Under the pieces are notes generated by a model. It was not told the origin of the DNA and searched no databases. It saw only the letters and a program-made list of their open reading frames with translations. The position numbers and the translations under genes were made by a program. From Rhyacophila brunnea (taxonomy: Eukaryota > Arthropoda > Insecta > Trichoptera > Rhyacophilidae), in contig JAGYXB010001104.1 of assembly GCA_022495005.1 (NCBI GenBank), forward strand, positions 434,001 through 498,000: a stretch of 64,000 nucleotides of DNA, read 5' to 3'. Shown here in pieces: positions 1-26,133 of this stretch; position 1 is the first letter of the stretch; each line of letters opens with the position of its first letter.

Positions 1-302
1 GACATGCTAAATATTCAATAGACCGTTAGAATTGTGTACCTAGCCAGGACTCTCCATATAGGCTGTAAGCAAGCTACTTAATTATTCCTGTTGAATGTAT
101 TGTAATACTAGTCATATTCTTCGAAAAGCAAGCATGGAATTTGATTTCTAAATGAGGCCACATAATAATATAGGTATGCCAACATAACTCAAATACTTAC
201 CATTTGTTGTATCGCTTAAGCCTTAAGGTTTATAGGCATAAAAAACAAACAAAAAAACAAATATTTTACAAGATATTTATTCACACAAAAAACATTAATT
301 TA
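1..302. other. intergenic, nothing recognised
   Basis: AT-rich sequence with an A-rich stretch at 240-300. No reading frame, repeat or RNA could be supported. Confidence 0.5.
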
Positions 303-683
303 TTATACCGGCTTTTGTACATTTTTGCTTAATATACGATAAACTGGTTGAGTATGAACAGTAGTTGCTGCCATTATTTTGTCACTTTGTCCCATAAAGG
401 CAACTTCATGCATCAGCTTCTCGGCCAGCAATCTTTGTCCCTGTGACATCGATCGTAGTTTCATGGCCATCATTTTGCCAAAAACATCAAATTCATCTTC
501 AGTCTTGCTTAGTTTGTCGGTGATTAATTCTAACACTTTGTTGGCGCTATCATTCGATTTTTTTCGTTTGAACGATGGGGTTCTGGTGCTCTATTGAGAT
601 TCGACCTTGGAGTAGTCGACAACGTTGATGTTGAAGGCGAATATTCTATCTGTAAATAAAATATTGATTATTTTTTGTTGCAG

Positions 684-1482
684 TTCCCTGATACGCACGA
701 AGAAATGGAGACGATTGCAGAAGAATTTAATAGTAAATGGCAATTTCCAAATTGCCTGGGCGCAGTTGATGGGAAACACATTGCAATCGTGCCACCTGCA
801 GGCGCCGGCTCCCACTTTTATAATTACAAACATTTCCACAGCATTGTTTTGATGGCGATTGCAAATGCTAATTATGAATTTATTTATGTTGATGTTGGAA
901 CAAATGGACGTATTTCTGATGGAGGCGTACTGAGAAAATCTGATTTTTTCAAACGTTTAGACGAAGGCAGATTAAAAATACCTGCACAAAAAAAACCTAC
1001 TGCTAATTCTGATGCACTGCCATTTGTTTATATTGGCGATGAAGCCTTTGCATTACGTAACGATTTCTTAAAGCCGTATTCACAAAGGCAATTAAATCAC
1101 AGTAAAAGAATATATAATTATCGGACATGCAGAGCCAGGCGAATTATAGAAAATGTTTTTGGCATTTTAGCTGCTAGAAGCTCCAATAAACATGAAAATT
1201 GAAAATATCAATACAGTTGAATTAGCTTGCTGTGTGCTGCACAACTTTCTTCGTCGCAAATCAACACATTCTTATACTCCTTCTCATGACCTTGATAGGG
1301 AAAATCCTGAGACAGGTTTAATAGAGCTCGGACTGAGGTTACAGGACACCTTAGCGCCTTTGGAAGCAACGACTAATCGGAACTCGACTGCCAATGCTAA
1401 GAAAGCGCGAGGAGATTTCGAAAAATATTTTAATACTACCGGGGCTGTCACATGGCAAGAAAGTATGATAAGCAATAGATAA
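684..1482 (+). pseudogene. PIF/Harbinger DDE transposase fragment (DDE_Tnp_4)
   Basis: An AG acceptor at 682-683 precedes an open frame that begins FPDTHEEMETIAEEF and carries the family landmarks: first Asp in GAVDGKHIAI, second Asp in YIGDEAFALR, and the Glu in RRIIENVFGILA. These are the three catalytic acids of a Harbinger endonuclease. After about 1180 the frame is lost by a small deletion and resumes as NMKIENINTVELACCVLHNFL, a normal C-terminal segment, ending at a stop near 1482. The N-terminal helix-turn-helix exon is absent; the sequence upstream is occupied by the opposite-strand MADF block. So this is a 5'-truncated, frame-shifted copy, not a working transposase. Confidence 0.85.
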
Positions 1483-1902
1483 ATTAAACCAATGTAACAG
1501 TTTAGTTAAAATGTTTTACCTCAATACAATCTTCGTTGTTTAACGAGTTGGAGTAGCTCTCATCAGGAGACATGTTTTCCAAATCGTCCGCCATGCTGGA
1601 TATTGAGCTCGATTCTGTAAAACAAAATGTAAATTGTTAAAATACAACATAATACTCAAACTTGTTTTTTATTATCTCTCCCCTAAGTACCCATTCCTTC
1701 ATACGGTTAATATTGATATGATTATTTATATTGGTATAATTGGTGTAATCCAGTATATCAGGTATTTTCAAAATGTGTATTCCTCATAACCAAACTGTAC
1801 CATTAATTTTGATTGATGATTGACGATTTATTGATTGTCTCTGAAGGAACCTAACTCGAGCGATTTTTGATTTCATGATCATTTCTTTTATTCTTCTTTC
1901 GA

Positions 1903-2125
1903 CCATGTCCGATCATAATATGGACCTCCACGGAGTGGAGGTTTGTATTGACAGATTTTGTTTTTACGAGAAATGGATGTCAGCCACTTGCTCAACATAT
2001 TAGGTCCATACTCTGACTCATACACAAATTGAAATTCAATGTGTACTTGTCAGACCCAGGATTTGAACCTGGGACCCGACCACGACTCAATAAGCCAACG
2101 CTTAAGCCGCGCTTCCACCGCCATG
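1903..2125 (-). repeat. tRNA-derived SINE, copy 1
   Basis: On the minus strand there is a tRNA-like head with a good B box (GGTTCAAATCC, complement of 2048-2060) followed by a body that recurs at 17.5 kb (tail with CCTCCACTCnGTGGAGGTCC and GATCGGACATGGTC). The same head or body is found, more decayed, at 30.6, 47.2 and 62.1 kb. It is a SINE and not a tRNA gene, because the cloverleaf 3' half is replaced by the shared body. Confidence 0.8.
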
Positions 2126-2128
2126 ATC

Positions 2129-2505
2129 GTACCTATATATTATTATTTCTTACCTACCTCAGCAAAGAATAAGTAATTTTATTGTGACTAGAAATGATTC
2201 ATAGCTGTATGTTTTAATTGCTTAATAGTTGCTAATCTAATGCGATGTCACTTTCAGAGCTACGACAATGTCATAGTCTGCACGTGTATAATAAATAGCT
2301 TTAAAGCATTCCCTCGTACCTATATATTATTATTATTTATTACCTACCTCAGCAAAGAATAAGTAATTTTATTGTGACTAGAAATGATTCATAGCTGTAT
2401 GTTTTAATTGCTTAATAGTAGCTAATCTAATGCGATGTCACTTTCAGAGCTACGACAATTTCATAATCTGCACGTGTATAATAAATAGCTTTAAAGCATT
2501 CCCAC
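2129..2505. repeat. two-copy tandem duplication of about 187 bp
   Basis: The block starting GTACCTATATATTATT at 2129 is repeated almost exactly from 2316, up to TTTAAAGCATTCCC at about 2505. The next GTACC at 2506 is the splice donor side of the MADF exon, so the duplicated unit begins at that exon-intron junction. Confidence 0.9.
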
Positions 2506-2839
2506 GTACCTTCCATTTGGTCGTTCAAGAACTCCAAATTTTTATAGTACCACAGTTTGGGTAGATATACTGCGTCTGTGCCGGCTCCGCTTCGATATGA
2601 TGTCCTTACTTTATTTCTCTCCTTTCTGTAACCCGACCTCAATGTCTGTATTTTCTTTTTGACATCGTTGACCGTTGCCTGCGGGTCCACCTTGATTAAT
2701 ATTTCCAAAAGTTCCGCATACGCCAAGGACTTGGCATCACGATTCTTGTCGTCTTCCACAACGACGGGTTGTCTTTAAAACAACTAATAAAATCTTCCAA
2801 GAAACTTTTCGAATGCACTCGTAGATCTACCATTGTTGT

Positions 2840-3287
2840 TTTCGATGTCCGAACACTTTGAATGACAGTAAAATAATGATGGCGCTCATAGACTAATATA
2901 TGGCGCTGTCGTCCGTCGGCATAGATATAAATAATGTGACGGTAAAGCGTGGTGAACGTACGAATTTCAGCGGCTCGGCGAGTAAAATATCAAACATGTT
3001 TGAAATCCAACGAGCCTGGTCTGCGGATTAAAAAGTCCGCAGACCTGGGGTGCTCCACGCGAAAAAAAAGTCCGAAGACTGTAAATCGTCTGACTTGCGT
3101 GCCAATGGAGCGCCGGCATAACTTCACTACATGCACATGGCTAATTTTCTATTAAGCCACTGCTAAAACACTTTTTCTTAATAATTATGAGAGATGCAAT
3201 TTATTTTTAGCCATATGCAGTAACTCAATTAATATTTTCTGGGACAACAAGGTGTCTGTAGGTGGATGTATATTTGATGATATTGAA
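2840..3287. other. no gene recognised
   Basis: Contains one short open frame (2949-3155) with no family resemblance and no other support. No repeat recognised. Confidence 0.4.
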
Positions 3288-3541
3288 TGAAACTGGCAAA
3301 AAACACTAATTCGTTTTTTTTTATAAACAAATTACATAAAAAAAGAAAATTTTACTTTATTTTTTACTTTAACCTTCTAAATAAACAGTCTTTATTTTAA
3401 AGTCATCATTTTATCACGTCACGATTACTTAATAAACTCACATGATAGACCATTTCAAACATTTTAAAAACTTCAAAGTCAAATTACTCGAAACTAATAA
3501 TATTCTCCAGTTAGTGTGTTCTGCCAGAACAGAGACGATAT
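3288..3541. mobile_element. MITE family with TTCTGGCAGAA-type ends, copy 1 (decayed left end)
   Basis: The stretch 3387-3541 matches 40548-40696 with few differences (…AATAAACTCACATGATAGACC…GTGTTCTGCCAGAACAGAGACGATAT). The left end, near CTGGCAAAAAACACTAATTCG, is the degraded counterpart of the left inverted repeat that is intact in the second copy. No coding capacity. Confidence 0.7.
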
Positions 3542-3642
3542 TACTCTTCAACTACCTACCATAGTTAAACGAAGAGAAAGCAATAAAAGTAACAGCAGGT
3601 AGGTACCATAAACATGAGTTCAGCAACTAACTGAAAATACAT

Positions 3643-5953
3643 CGCACCCCCAGTAAAATACTGTCGTAAGTCTGAAATGGGCGTTTTCGAGTTATGGATG
3701 TGGTTGGATTCGTATTTTTTTTTGCTATTTTAATAAAATACTATCGTATCTCAAACTCAAATAGTGTCGGAGAGAAAGCACTTAATACAGTACATTACTT
3801 TCCGAAAACTGTTGAATAGATAATAAAATAGTGTTGTAACTAAGTTACGACAGTATTTTACAAGAAGCTTTCTAAAAAACTAAAACAATACTTTTCAAAA
3901 AAATACTGTTGTAACTCTGTTACTACAGGAAAATCTTGAGATACAGCGTAATTTTCTCACTAATTGCATGGATATTATTGTTCCAAAGTATTCAAACAAA
4001 AAAAACTGGAAGCAGCAGAGGCAACAATTTTTGTTATCAACAATTAAATGAAAGTAAAATACAAGAAGTATGCAAAAAATACTTTATCAACACATTTGGG
4101 GTGAGTGAAAGGTACTGCTCCACTGCATGGAAAACAAGAGATCTTCTTTCCGGAACGCCAATTCCAGAACAAAGAGATCAGAAAAATCACAAAAAAATTA
4201 GTGATGTTTAAAAAAATGATATAAGAGCTCATATTAAGTCTTTCCCAGTGATCGAGTAACATTATTTGCGTGCACAGACGTCCAAATTGTATTTAGATGG
4301 TAAATTAACAATTGCTGAAATGTATCGGTTATACAAAAAACAACAAGCTGACAGCAATATGCCATTTGGAAAAGAACACTATTATACGCATCTATATTTA
4401 ATGACGAATTTAATATTGGCTTCTTTAAGCCTAAAAAAGATTTGTGCGTTGAATGCGACCTATACAATAATTCTTCACCACCAGATGAAAAAAAAACAAC
4501 TTCAAGAAAAATATGAGACACATCAACCTGGAAAAAAGAGGCAAGGGATGAAAAGATCAAAGACGTAGCAGAGTCCCGAACTAATGGCCAAAATAGCGTC
4601 ATTAATGTAGCTGTATATGATTTGCAGGCTGTTTTACCGCTTCCTTGCGGAAATGTGTCAACTTTCTATTATAAACGAAAGTTTGGCAATGTACAATCGT
4701 ACAGTCTATAATATCACTGAAAATATTGCAAACTGATACATGTGGGACGAGAGTCAAGCTGCATGAGGATCCAATAAAATTGGTAGCTGTGTACTCGATT
4801 ACAATGCATGTAAAAATATCACCACAATGAGCATTTTATTTTTTACAGTGACAATTGTGCCGGGCAGAATAAAAATAAATACATTGCTGCAATGTATTTT
4901 TATGCCACCGGGAATTCACAAAAAAATACAACGATCTCTCATAAGTTTTTGGTCACCGGGCATTAACAAAATGAAGGCGATATCGTCCATTCTACAATTG
5001 AGCAGCAGAAGACCAGGGCTCTAAAAAGTGGACCAATATTTGTGCCCAGCCAAATGATTACCATTGTACAAACAAGTAAGAAAACAGGACAACCATACAT
5101 AGTTAAACCCATGACGACAAATAATTTTCTCAACATGAAAAAACTAGCAGATGAAATCGGTAAAAATTACAACACGGATGAAAATGGAGAAAAAGTTTTG
5201 TGGCAGAAGATTAAAGTTATAAAAGTAGACAGAGACTATCCATACATTATTTTTTTTAAAACCAGTTATCATGAAGAATGTAGGAAATTGAATGTTCGAC
5301 AACAGCAAATAGGCAAACCGTTACCAATGGATGGTCTCAATATATCCAAAGCATATCAAGAGTGGCCAAAAATAACGACAATTAAAAAGAAGGATTTGTT
5401 TTCCTCTGCACCGCTAAACATCGTGAATTTTATTATGATTTTTTGCTTCTCTTCCAAGTGATGTTTAAAAATTAAAAATCGTATGTAAAAAATTTATTTT
5501 CCCATTAAATTAAATAATTAAGTATTTTTTGTTGTTTTGAACTAATAATTGTATTTTTCTTTTTTTTTCAATAAATCTTTAAAGATTGTACCATAACTTA
5601 ATATTTTGAAATAATTTCCTTTACAGTGCTCAACAAATTAGTTGAAATTATTAGAGTGATGGTAGGGAAATTTACATAGAAAGTATTGAGTTGATTCAAA
5701 TTTTACCATGAAATTGTCAAATATCCTAATAAAATACAGTCGTAACTCAGAAATATTCAAATATCTCCGTTTGTATATGTTTTAGAGAAAAATGATGAAT
5801 ACAGTTGAAAATAGATCATGTTTTTCCATAAAAATGAGTAATAATTTTTACATTCAGACTTTTCGTGTATTTACAAAGAATATTTGAAACTTCAAATGGC
5901 TCTCCTGCAAAATGCCAATTTTTGACTTACTACAGTATTTTACTGGGGGTGCG
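3643..5953 (+). mobile_element. complete DNA transposon of the YSDNCAGQN family
   Basis: Terminal inverted repeats of about 30 bp differ at one position; each begins CGCACCCCCAGTAAAATA. The copy is flanked by a 4-bp direct repeat ACAT at 3639-3642 and 5954-5957, read here as the target-site duplication. Near both ends the motif AATACTGTyGTAACTC recurs several times (around 3731, 3823, 3900 and 5731). The interior holds a broken coding region. A 4-bp duplication is known for the Sola superfamily among others; assigning this element to Sola is a guess. Confidence 0.85.
3936..5461 (+). pseudogene. broken transposase-like protein with YSDNCAGQNKN motif
   Basis: Pieces in shifting frames follow the order known from a large family of uncharacterised arthropod proteins. 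They are an N-terminal part NNFCYQQLNESKIQEVCKKYF (about 4020-4200); then IRAHIKSFPVIE; then KLYLDGKLTIAEMYRLYKK (4266-4380); then FNDEFNIGFFKPKKDLC.EC (about 4400-4460); then VYDLQAVLPLPCGNVSTFYY (about 4612); then YSDNCAGQNKNKYIAAMYF (about 4846); then VHSTIE; and a C-terminal part open from 5042 to 5461 with FKTSYHEECRKL and the tail motif TIKKKDLFSSAPLNIVNFI. The Asp of YDLQ, the Asp of YSDNC and an acid near VHSTIE are candidate catalytic residues (inference). Several frameshifts and stops make it inactive. Confidence 0.8.
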
Positions 5954-5959
5954 ACATTA

Positions 5960-6187
5960 ACTCAGGACCAAGAGCGCGATGCAGAACCAAAAGTCAGAAG
6001 GCAGAAGTCGTTACAGACCTACAAAAGTACAAACTTTTCTGTAGAATTGCCAAAAATGGAACTACCATAGGACGCAATTTTGAAAATTTCATTCGAATGT
6101 CAGATTTTGTCCAGTTACGAGTCTTGATTGGGTAGTTTTCGACAGTGGCTCCCCATCTCATTCTTCAAGGTCTGTACACCCTTTTCG
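5960..6187. other. spacer, nothing recognised
   Basis: Unique-looking sequence between two mobile elements. Confidence 0.4.
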
Positions 6188-6195
6188 GCCTTATC

Positions 6196-7404
6196 CAGTG
6201 TTGCCATATTTTAAAAGTGGAATTATAGTACAGTGCCTCCAAAATTATAGTATTTCGGCAAAAAATATAGTACGCGTTGAGCGACCAATAATTTTCTGCA
6301 TTTTCAAAAAATTAAACGTGGGGTAATTAACGTCTCGTTTTTTTAGACAAAATTTCCTCCGGAGGGTTATTAAGGTCTTGTTTTTTTAGACAAAATTCAA
6401 ATTTTAAGTCAGTGGTTTCCAAACTTTACGTTACTACGACTCCCTTATAAAACAATCTATTCTTGGCCCACCTTTTATTTCATTAAAAACATTTTTACAC
6501 AAAGCGCTTTTTTCTACTAAACGGGCTCGATATAATTTGGATTTCATTGCATCTAATGCAGAAAATTCCGTTTCGCATAAATATTATGATGTTACGAAAT
6601 GGTAGCAGTTCTTACTTGCATAGCTATTATTCTTCAGTTCGATTCAACGAAAATTTAACATAGGTTTCTGTTTCCATACAGCCATTTTTATTAGTAAGGA
6701 AATACACTATAAATAATTATAAAATAAAAATCTACGTGTGAATTATCATCAATCGCACACACCACATAATCACATCAAATTGTATCACACAAACACATAG
6801 GAATATTATAAAATGTTAATATCCTGTAACCGAAACAGCGCCGCAGGCGTCTTTTTTTAGTAATAGAACGAACTTGTGGTGTGTGTTTATCTCACTTAAC
6901 GCAAACCGCAACACCGAGCCCCCAGGCTGGAGACCTGTCAGCCCCCCTCTTGTGGGGGCCATGCACAATTTAGTACCTATAGAAATGAGGTATAATAAAT
7001 TTAGTCTCCATATCGTCATACAGGTTTGCAAACAACCTAACTTTTTAGGACTGTTTTTTATGTAGTTTATACCTTACTAGCTGCCATTTTATTATGCACT
7101 TGCAAACTGCAAACCTGTGGCTACATTATTATGTTAAACTTTTCACGCCTCCCTTTGGAACAGTCCGCGCCTCCCAGTTTGGAAATCACTGTTAAGTAAT
7201 TAACGTCACCTTTTTTAGACATGGGGACTATTTTTTTGCTTCTCACGGATTATTTTGGCGTTGTTTTTCTTCTATTGGCAACTTTTTTCCGATTTCTCAA
7301 AATTATAGTATTTTGGGCGTACTATACCTGTTTTATATCGTACATAGTACGCAGACGAAAATTATAGTATAAATACTATAATTATAGTACGGTTGGCAAC
7401 ACTG
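6196..7404. mobile_element. hAT-type non-autonomous element, copy A
   Basis: Ends CAGTGTTGCCA and TGGCAACACTG are inverted. The flanking 8-bp repeat GCCTTATC occurs at 6188-6195 and 7405-7412, the target duplication length of hAT elements. Interior sequences of the type TATAATTATAGTA next to both ends are shared with the copies at 7970 and 8414. It carries no transposase; a second element is nested inside. Confidence 0.9.
6410..7191. mobile_element. second hAT-like element nested in copy A
   Basis: Inverted ends CAGTGGTTTCCAAACT at 6410 and AGTTTGGAAATCACTG ending at 7191. TTAAGT sits directly outside both ends (6404-6409 and 7192-7197), shorter than the 8 bp expected for hAT, so the exact boundary is uncertain. 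Inside, 6830-7080 holds an inverted fragment of the repeat found at 16.2 and 58.0 kb (motifs GCCCCCAGGCT and TGGGGGCCATGC). Confidence 0.65.
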
Positions 7405-7412
7405 GCCTTATC

Positions 7413-7961
7413 ACACTTAATTACTTATTTCAATATTACCGGGAAATCTGTTCTTTTGACAGCTGTTATGTTACTAAAAATATTTGGATCAAGTATACCG
7501 TGTCAATTAAAGTAATTCGGGACGTAAAAATGGTTGAACAAAATATTTCGCTGTTCAATATTACCAAAGAATTCATAATTACTTAAAGTAACTGTACCAT
7601 GCTGATATTTTTATAGAGTAGGTAATATTATAATGCTGGCGATATTTATATTGTCTGACAACATTGTAAGGCCTGTCATGATCTATCTATGGTCAAAATC
7701 ATTGATTTTGATGTATTGTAATCCATACCTACATGAAAATTCTAAAATGATAACATCATTTTAATATCATTGGATTTCCAGATAAACCACATTTAGGTTC
7801 CATATATGAATTATTAATGTGTTTCTCAGCGTCTTTAGTTATAATAATATTTTGATGTTTAATTTTTATATAATCTGTGTTCAATTAATTAATAGTAAAT
7901 ATCCATAGTCTATTATGACTCTGAATCGTATTGCAGTAATGTCAGTGTTTTGAAGTGATCA
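7413..7961. other. no gene recognised
   Basis: AT-rich spacer between hAT insertions; no supported feature. Confidence 0.4.
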
Positions 7962-7969
7962 TTGTGTAC

Positions 7970-8382
7970 CAGTGCTGCCAACCTTACTATAATTATAGTA
8001 TTTGTACTATAATTTTCGGCTGCGTACTATGTACGATATAAAATAGGTATAGTACGCCCAAAATACTATAATTTTGAATATCAGAAAAAATATGTAAAAA
8101 GTAATATTTTTTTTTTTTACGCGAACCAAAATGTACTACTTATAATTATAGTTCGGTTGGCAACACTGCGTTCACTGACAGATGACAGCGAGCGGTGGCG
8201 GAGAACCAGTAAAAAGACCCAAAAGGGGTCTTGGAGTTTCTCAAATTCTCCGTTATTTTTTTCTGAGAAACAAAAAACCATACATTTTCAACAGATGACA
8301 ACGCGTACTATATTTTTCCCCCAAATGCTATAATTTTGGAGGCTCTGTACTATCATTCCACTTTGAAAAGATGACAACACTG
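7970..8382. mobile_element. hAT-type MITE, copy B
   Basis: Begins CAGTGCTGCCAACC and ends GACAACACTG. Outside are TTGTGTAC and TTGTACAC, an 8-bp repeat with two mismatches, consistent with an older insertion. It shares the sequence around TACTATGTACGATATAAAAT with copy C. Confidence 0.7.
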
Positions 8383-8413
8383 TTGTACACGATTATGTCA
8401 GATAAGACGTCAT

Positions 8414-8907
8414 CAGTGTTGCCAACCGTACTATAATTATAGTATTTGTACTATAATTATAGTATTTGTACTATAATTTTGGTCTGCGTACTATGTACGA
8501 TATAAAATAGGTATAGTACGCCCAAAATACTATAATTTTGAATATCGTACTATATTTAATATAAAAGTACTATAATTTCGCAATCGACTGGTCTTCAAAA
8601 ATTTGGAAATCTGCGGCCCGCGGCGAAATTTTCTTCTAAAAAAAATGAGCTGAACATGAAAAATAGGGAACCTGCGGCCCGCGGCGAAATATTTTTCCTA
8701 AAAAAATGAGCCAACGAGCCGACTATGAAAAATTGGGAACCTGCGGCCCGCGGCGAAATATATCTCCTAAAAAAAACAAGCCGACTATGAAAAATTGGGA
8801 AATTTTTCATTTTCAACAGATGACAACGCGTACTATATTTTATCCCCAAATACTATAATTTTGGAGGCTCTGTACTATAATTCCACTTTCAAAATATGGC
8901 AACACTG
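8414..8907. mobile_element. hAT-type MITE, copy C
   Basis: Ends CAGTGTTGCCAACC and GGCAACACTG; perfect 8-bp duplication GACGTCAT at 8406-8413 and 8908-8915. It lies about 300 bp upstream of the DDX41 start codon. It holds the GC-rich minisatellite described next. Confidence 0.9.
8600..8815. repeat. three-unit GC-rich minisatellite inside the hAT MITE
   Basis: About three units of 70 bp, each with CTGCGGCCCGCGGCGAAAT followed by a CTAAAAAAA tract and GCCGACTATGAAAAATTGGG. GC content is much higher than in the surroundings. Confidence 0.85.
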
Positions 8908-9210
8908 GACGTCATAGACTTAGTCTATGTCATAGACTATGTGCTAGTACGGCTAGTGTCAAAATAAATAGATTTGAATTCGATGTTTAATTTTATTAGT
9001 ACTCAAGTATTTTCGTTAATTATTCAATGTATCCAGTACCGAAATGAATAAAAACACAACATATTATCAAATAACTTATTTATACATCATTTCTGAACCA
9101 CAAATTTCGAACATTAATAATATCTAACCTATATTCAAAACTACATTTACCTATTTTAAAACAGTAGTAGGGTGTTTTACAAATAGTTTAGATATTTTAT
9201 ACGTAACAAA

Positions 9211-23883
<14,673 letters not shown>

Positions 23884-24360
23884 ACAATCTCTGTCTACAG
23901 TTCAATGTTTAATTCAACCATCAACGTCGAAGAGTTGAATATCTTGAAACTATTGGATAGGCCTTTATCCCAACATATATTACACTCCACTGTAACTTCC
24001 TGTCTTAGCTGCGTATTCAGTCTACTTGCTGTACATTTGGAGATGAGTTTTCCGATGTTTAACAGTTAATCATCACAGAGAAGTAGTAGAAGTGTCAATT
24101 TTTACTTATATACCATACCATTGACACTTTTTACTTTTACAAGAGTTGTTGAAGTTGAAGGGCAAATAGTTGTAGGTATAGCTCAACTCTTGATTACAGA
24201 GATCACAGCTTATTTGAATTTACGCTCTTACCTACTCGCAACGAAATCAGACACCTTCAACAGTGAGCGCAGACTCTACAATTTATATTCAAAAACCGAT
24301 TCGATTTCTAAAGGAGCAATGGATATAAATCAAACAAATATTATGTAAATACGTTTATTA

Positions 24361-24403
24361 AATAAATTTATTGCAATCATGTTTGTATCTTTATTTCAAT
24401 AAA
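24361..24403 (+). terminator. DDX41 polyadenylation signals
   Basis: AATAAA at 24361-24366 and again at 24398-24403, about 480-520 bp after the DDX41 stop codon. The 3' UTR (from 23884) has no other supported feature. Confidence 0.6.
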
Positions 24404-25844
24404 CACAGCCTTTTATGAAAAAGTCTCTATATGTATTTAATTAGTATACCCCTTTCCATAATTTAATTTCTATTTCTAATAAATACTTACCATGTATATA
24501 CACAATCTGTGGACATTAAAATTTGTGATCATAGGAACAACACATTTACACCAGAGCTGGGAATGTAACCAAATCCTGAGAGCCTCGAAATATATTTTGA
24601 ACTGATGATTCTGAATCATGAGAACCCTGAACTGAATGTCAGGGTTCCAGAGGTTCCATTGTTTTAATGTCTTTATTCCATTATTCATCTTTCAATCATA
24701 CCGGAGCCAATTATTCTAAATCAAGAATTAATTAATATATTATACATTCTGATGTAATGTTTTACAATTTTTTGTTTTACAAATATGCTTGGAATACCAA
24801 TAAATTGTGGTGTTCATATGCTACACGTGGTAAGGATATCTTGAAAATAGTATAGACTTTGAGTTTTGAAATGACAATAATATACTTTTTATTTAAACAA
24901 CCATTCCTTTAAAAAAAGATTTTTGAGTTGATGCAAACCGAACCCCATGTAATTTTACTACTGAACCTTTCGAAAAATTGGGAGTTCTAATAGCTCTGAT
25001 TTACACGGGGGGAACACATACTTAATTAGGAGTCAATATAGTATCAAAATTAAATAACATGAAATTTGTTTTGACCAGGGGCAGATTTACCAGTACCTAC
25101 TCCCAAGTGCATGCAGTTAACTGCAGCACTGTAGTTTGACAAAAAGAAACAATCAATTGCTACCTTGAATACGCATCCATTGGATTCTGGCCGGTGTGCT
25201 TTACAAATTTAGCCACCTGTATTACCTTGTGTTTCTGAATTGTGGATGTTCAACAAGGAATGTTATATTCTAAAATCTTGCGAATTATTCATTGAAAAAA
25301 AAATTGTAAAAAATATATTTTCGAATATTGAGAAAAATGTAGTCTAACAGATTTTATAGATAATTTTATTAGAACCCAAAGGCCAAACGTAAAAAAAATA
25401 TTCAATGATACCGAAGACAAGAGAAAGGGAAAACAGCAATGTATTTTGTAAACAATAAATAAAGTAAATTATTGTAATACATCATTATATGGATAATATT
25501 AGATATATCCTCATTTAATAGTCATGAAATGAAATGCAGTTTTTTGTGATCCCCTATTTTACGTAAATACAGTTCAATTTACAAATATATTTTTGTATGC
25601 GGGAGCCCAATGAGTGTTGCGAGTAGGGCCCCGGACTTGTTAAATCCACCCTCGGTTTTCACTCTAGATAGGTTTTATTAATCAGATTCATTTTGAGATT
25701 TAGTAATTATCAGATCAGTATTTATAAAACATGCGTAAAAATATGCTTTTTCTGTATATTCTTGTTATAAAATATTTAATACATTCTTTGAAAGACAAAC
25801 AACATAAGCTTATTATCTAAATATTTATATTATGTATTATGCGG
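24404..25844. other. intergenic, no gene recognised
   Basis: AT-rich; short frames only. No recognised repeat, though it is probably old transposon debris. Confidence 0.4.
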
Positions 25845-26133
25845 TAAGGTAAATGTACCAGTAGTTGACCTTTTTTCAATAAAATGCCCAAAATAAGAAA
25901 CGTAGACACGGGATTGCTCTAAATTGTAAAGTTGAGACAAGTGAAGCCATCTGTGGTCGGATTGAGGAACTAACACATCACCATATGTCATAGGAGCGTC
26001 ATAGCAGCTATTTGAAAACAACACATCACGCCGTAAGCATTTTATTTTTAATTTCTTAAGTAAATTGTTAAGGATATCAGTGGATATAAGCATATGGCAA
26101 TTTAATGTTTTTGACTTTATAATATCAAGTTAA

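Larger units (their letters stand above)
303..2836 (-). pseudogene. MADF/BESS-type DNA-binding protein relic (Harbinger accessory-like)
   Basis: Three minus-strand exon-like blocks read as one protein. The 5' block (2836 down to about 2511) starts MVDLRVHSKSFLEDFIS and continues as a MADF domain with NRDAKSLAYAEL, VKKKIQTLRSGYRKE and YLPKLWYYKNLEFL; it ends at a GT donor after the codons for QMEG. The middle block (1614-1520) has AG and GT flanks and is acidic and Ser-rich (MADDLENMSPDESYSNSL). The last block (649-303) ends with DEFDVFGKMMAMKLRSMS, a BESS-like tail common to MADF proteins. Breaks: a frame change near 2765 where the Trp-containing start of the MADF domain is lost, and another near 590. 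Proteins of this type are often the second gene of PIF/Harbinger elements, and a Harbinger transposase fragment lies in the intron between the last two blocks. A degenerate host MADF gene is the alternative. Confidence 0.7.

Noticed and set aside
8595..8849. 84-residue minus-strand frame with repeated residues
   Set aside because: It is simply the translation of the minisatellite units inside the hAT MITE.
25830..26093. 87-residue minus-strand frame at the left end of the pogo-like element
   Set aside because: It runs through the terminal inverted repeat and resembles no protein family; probably chance.
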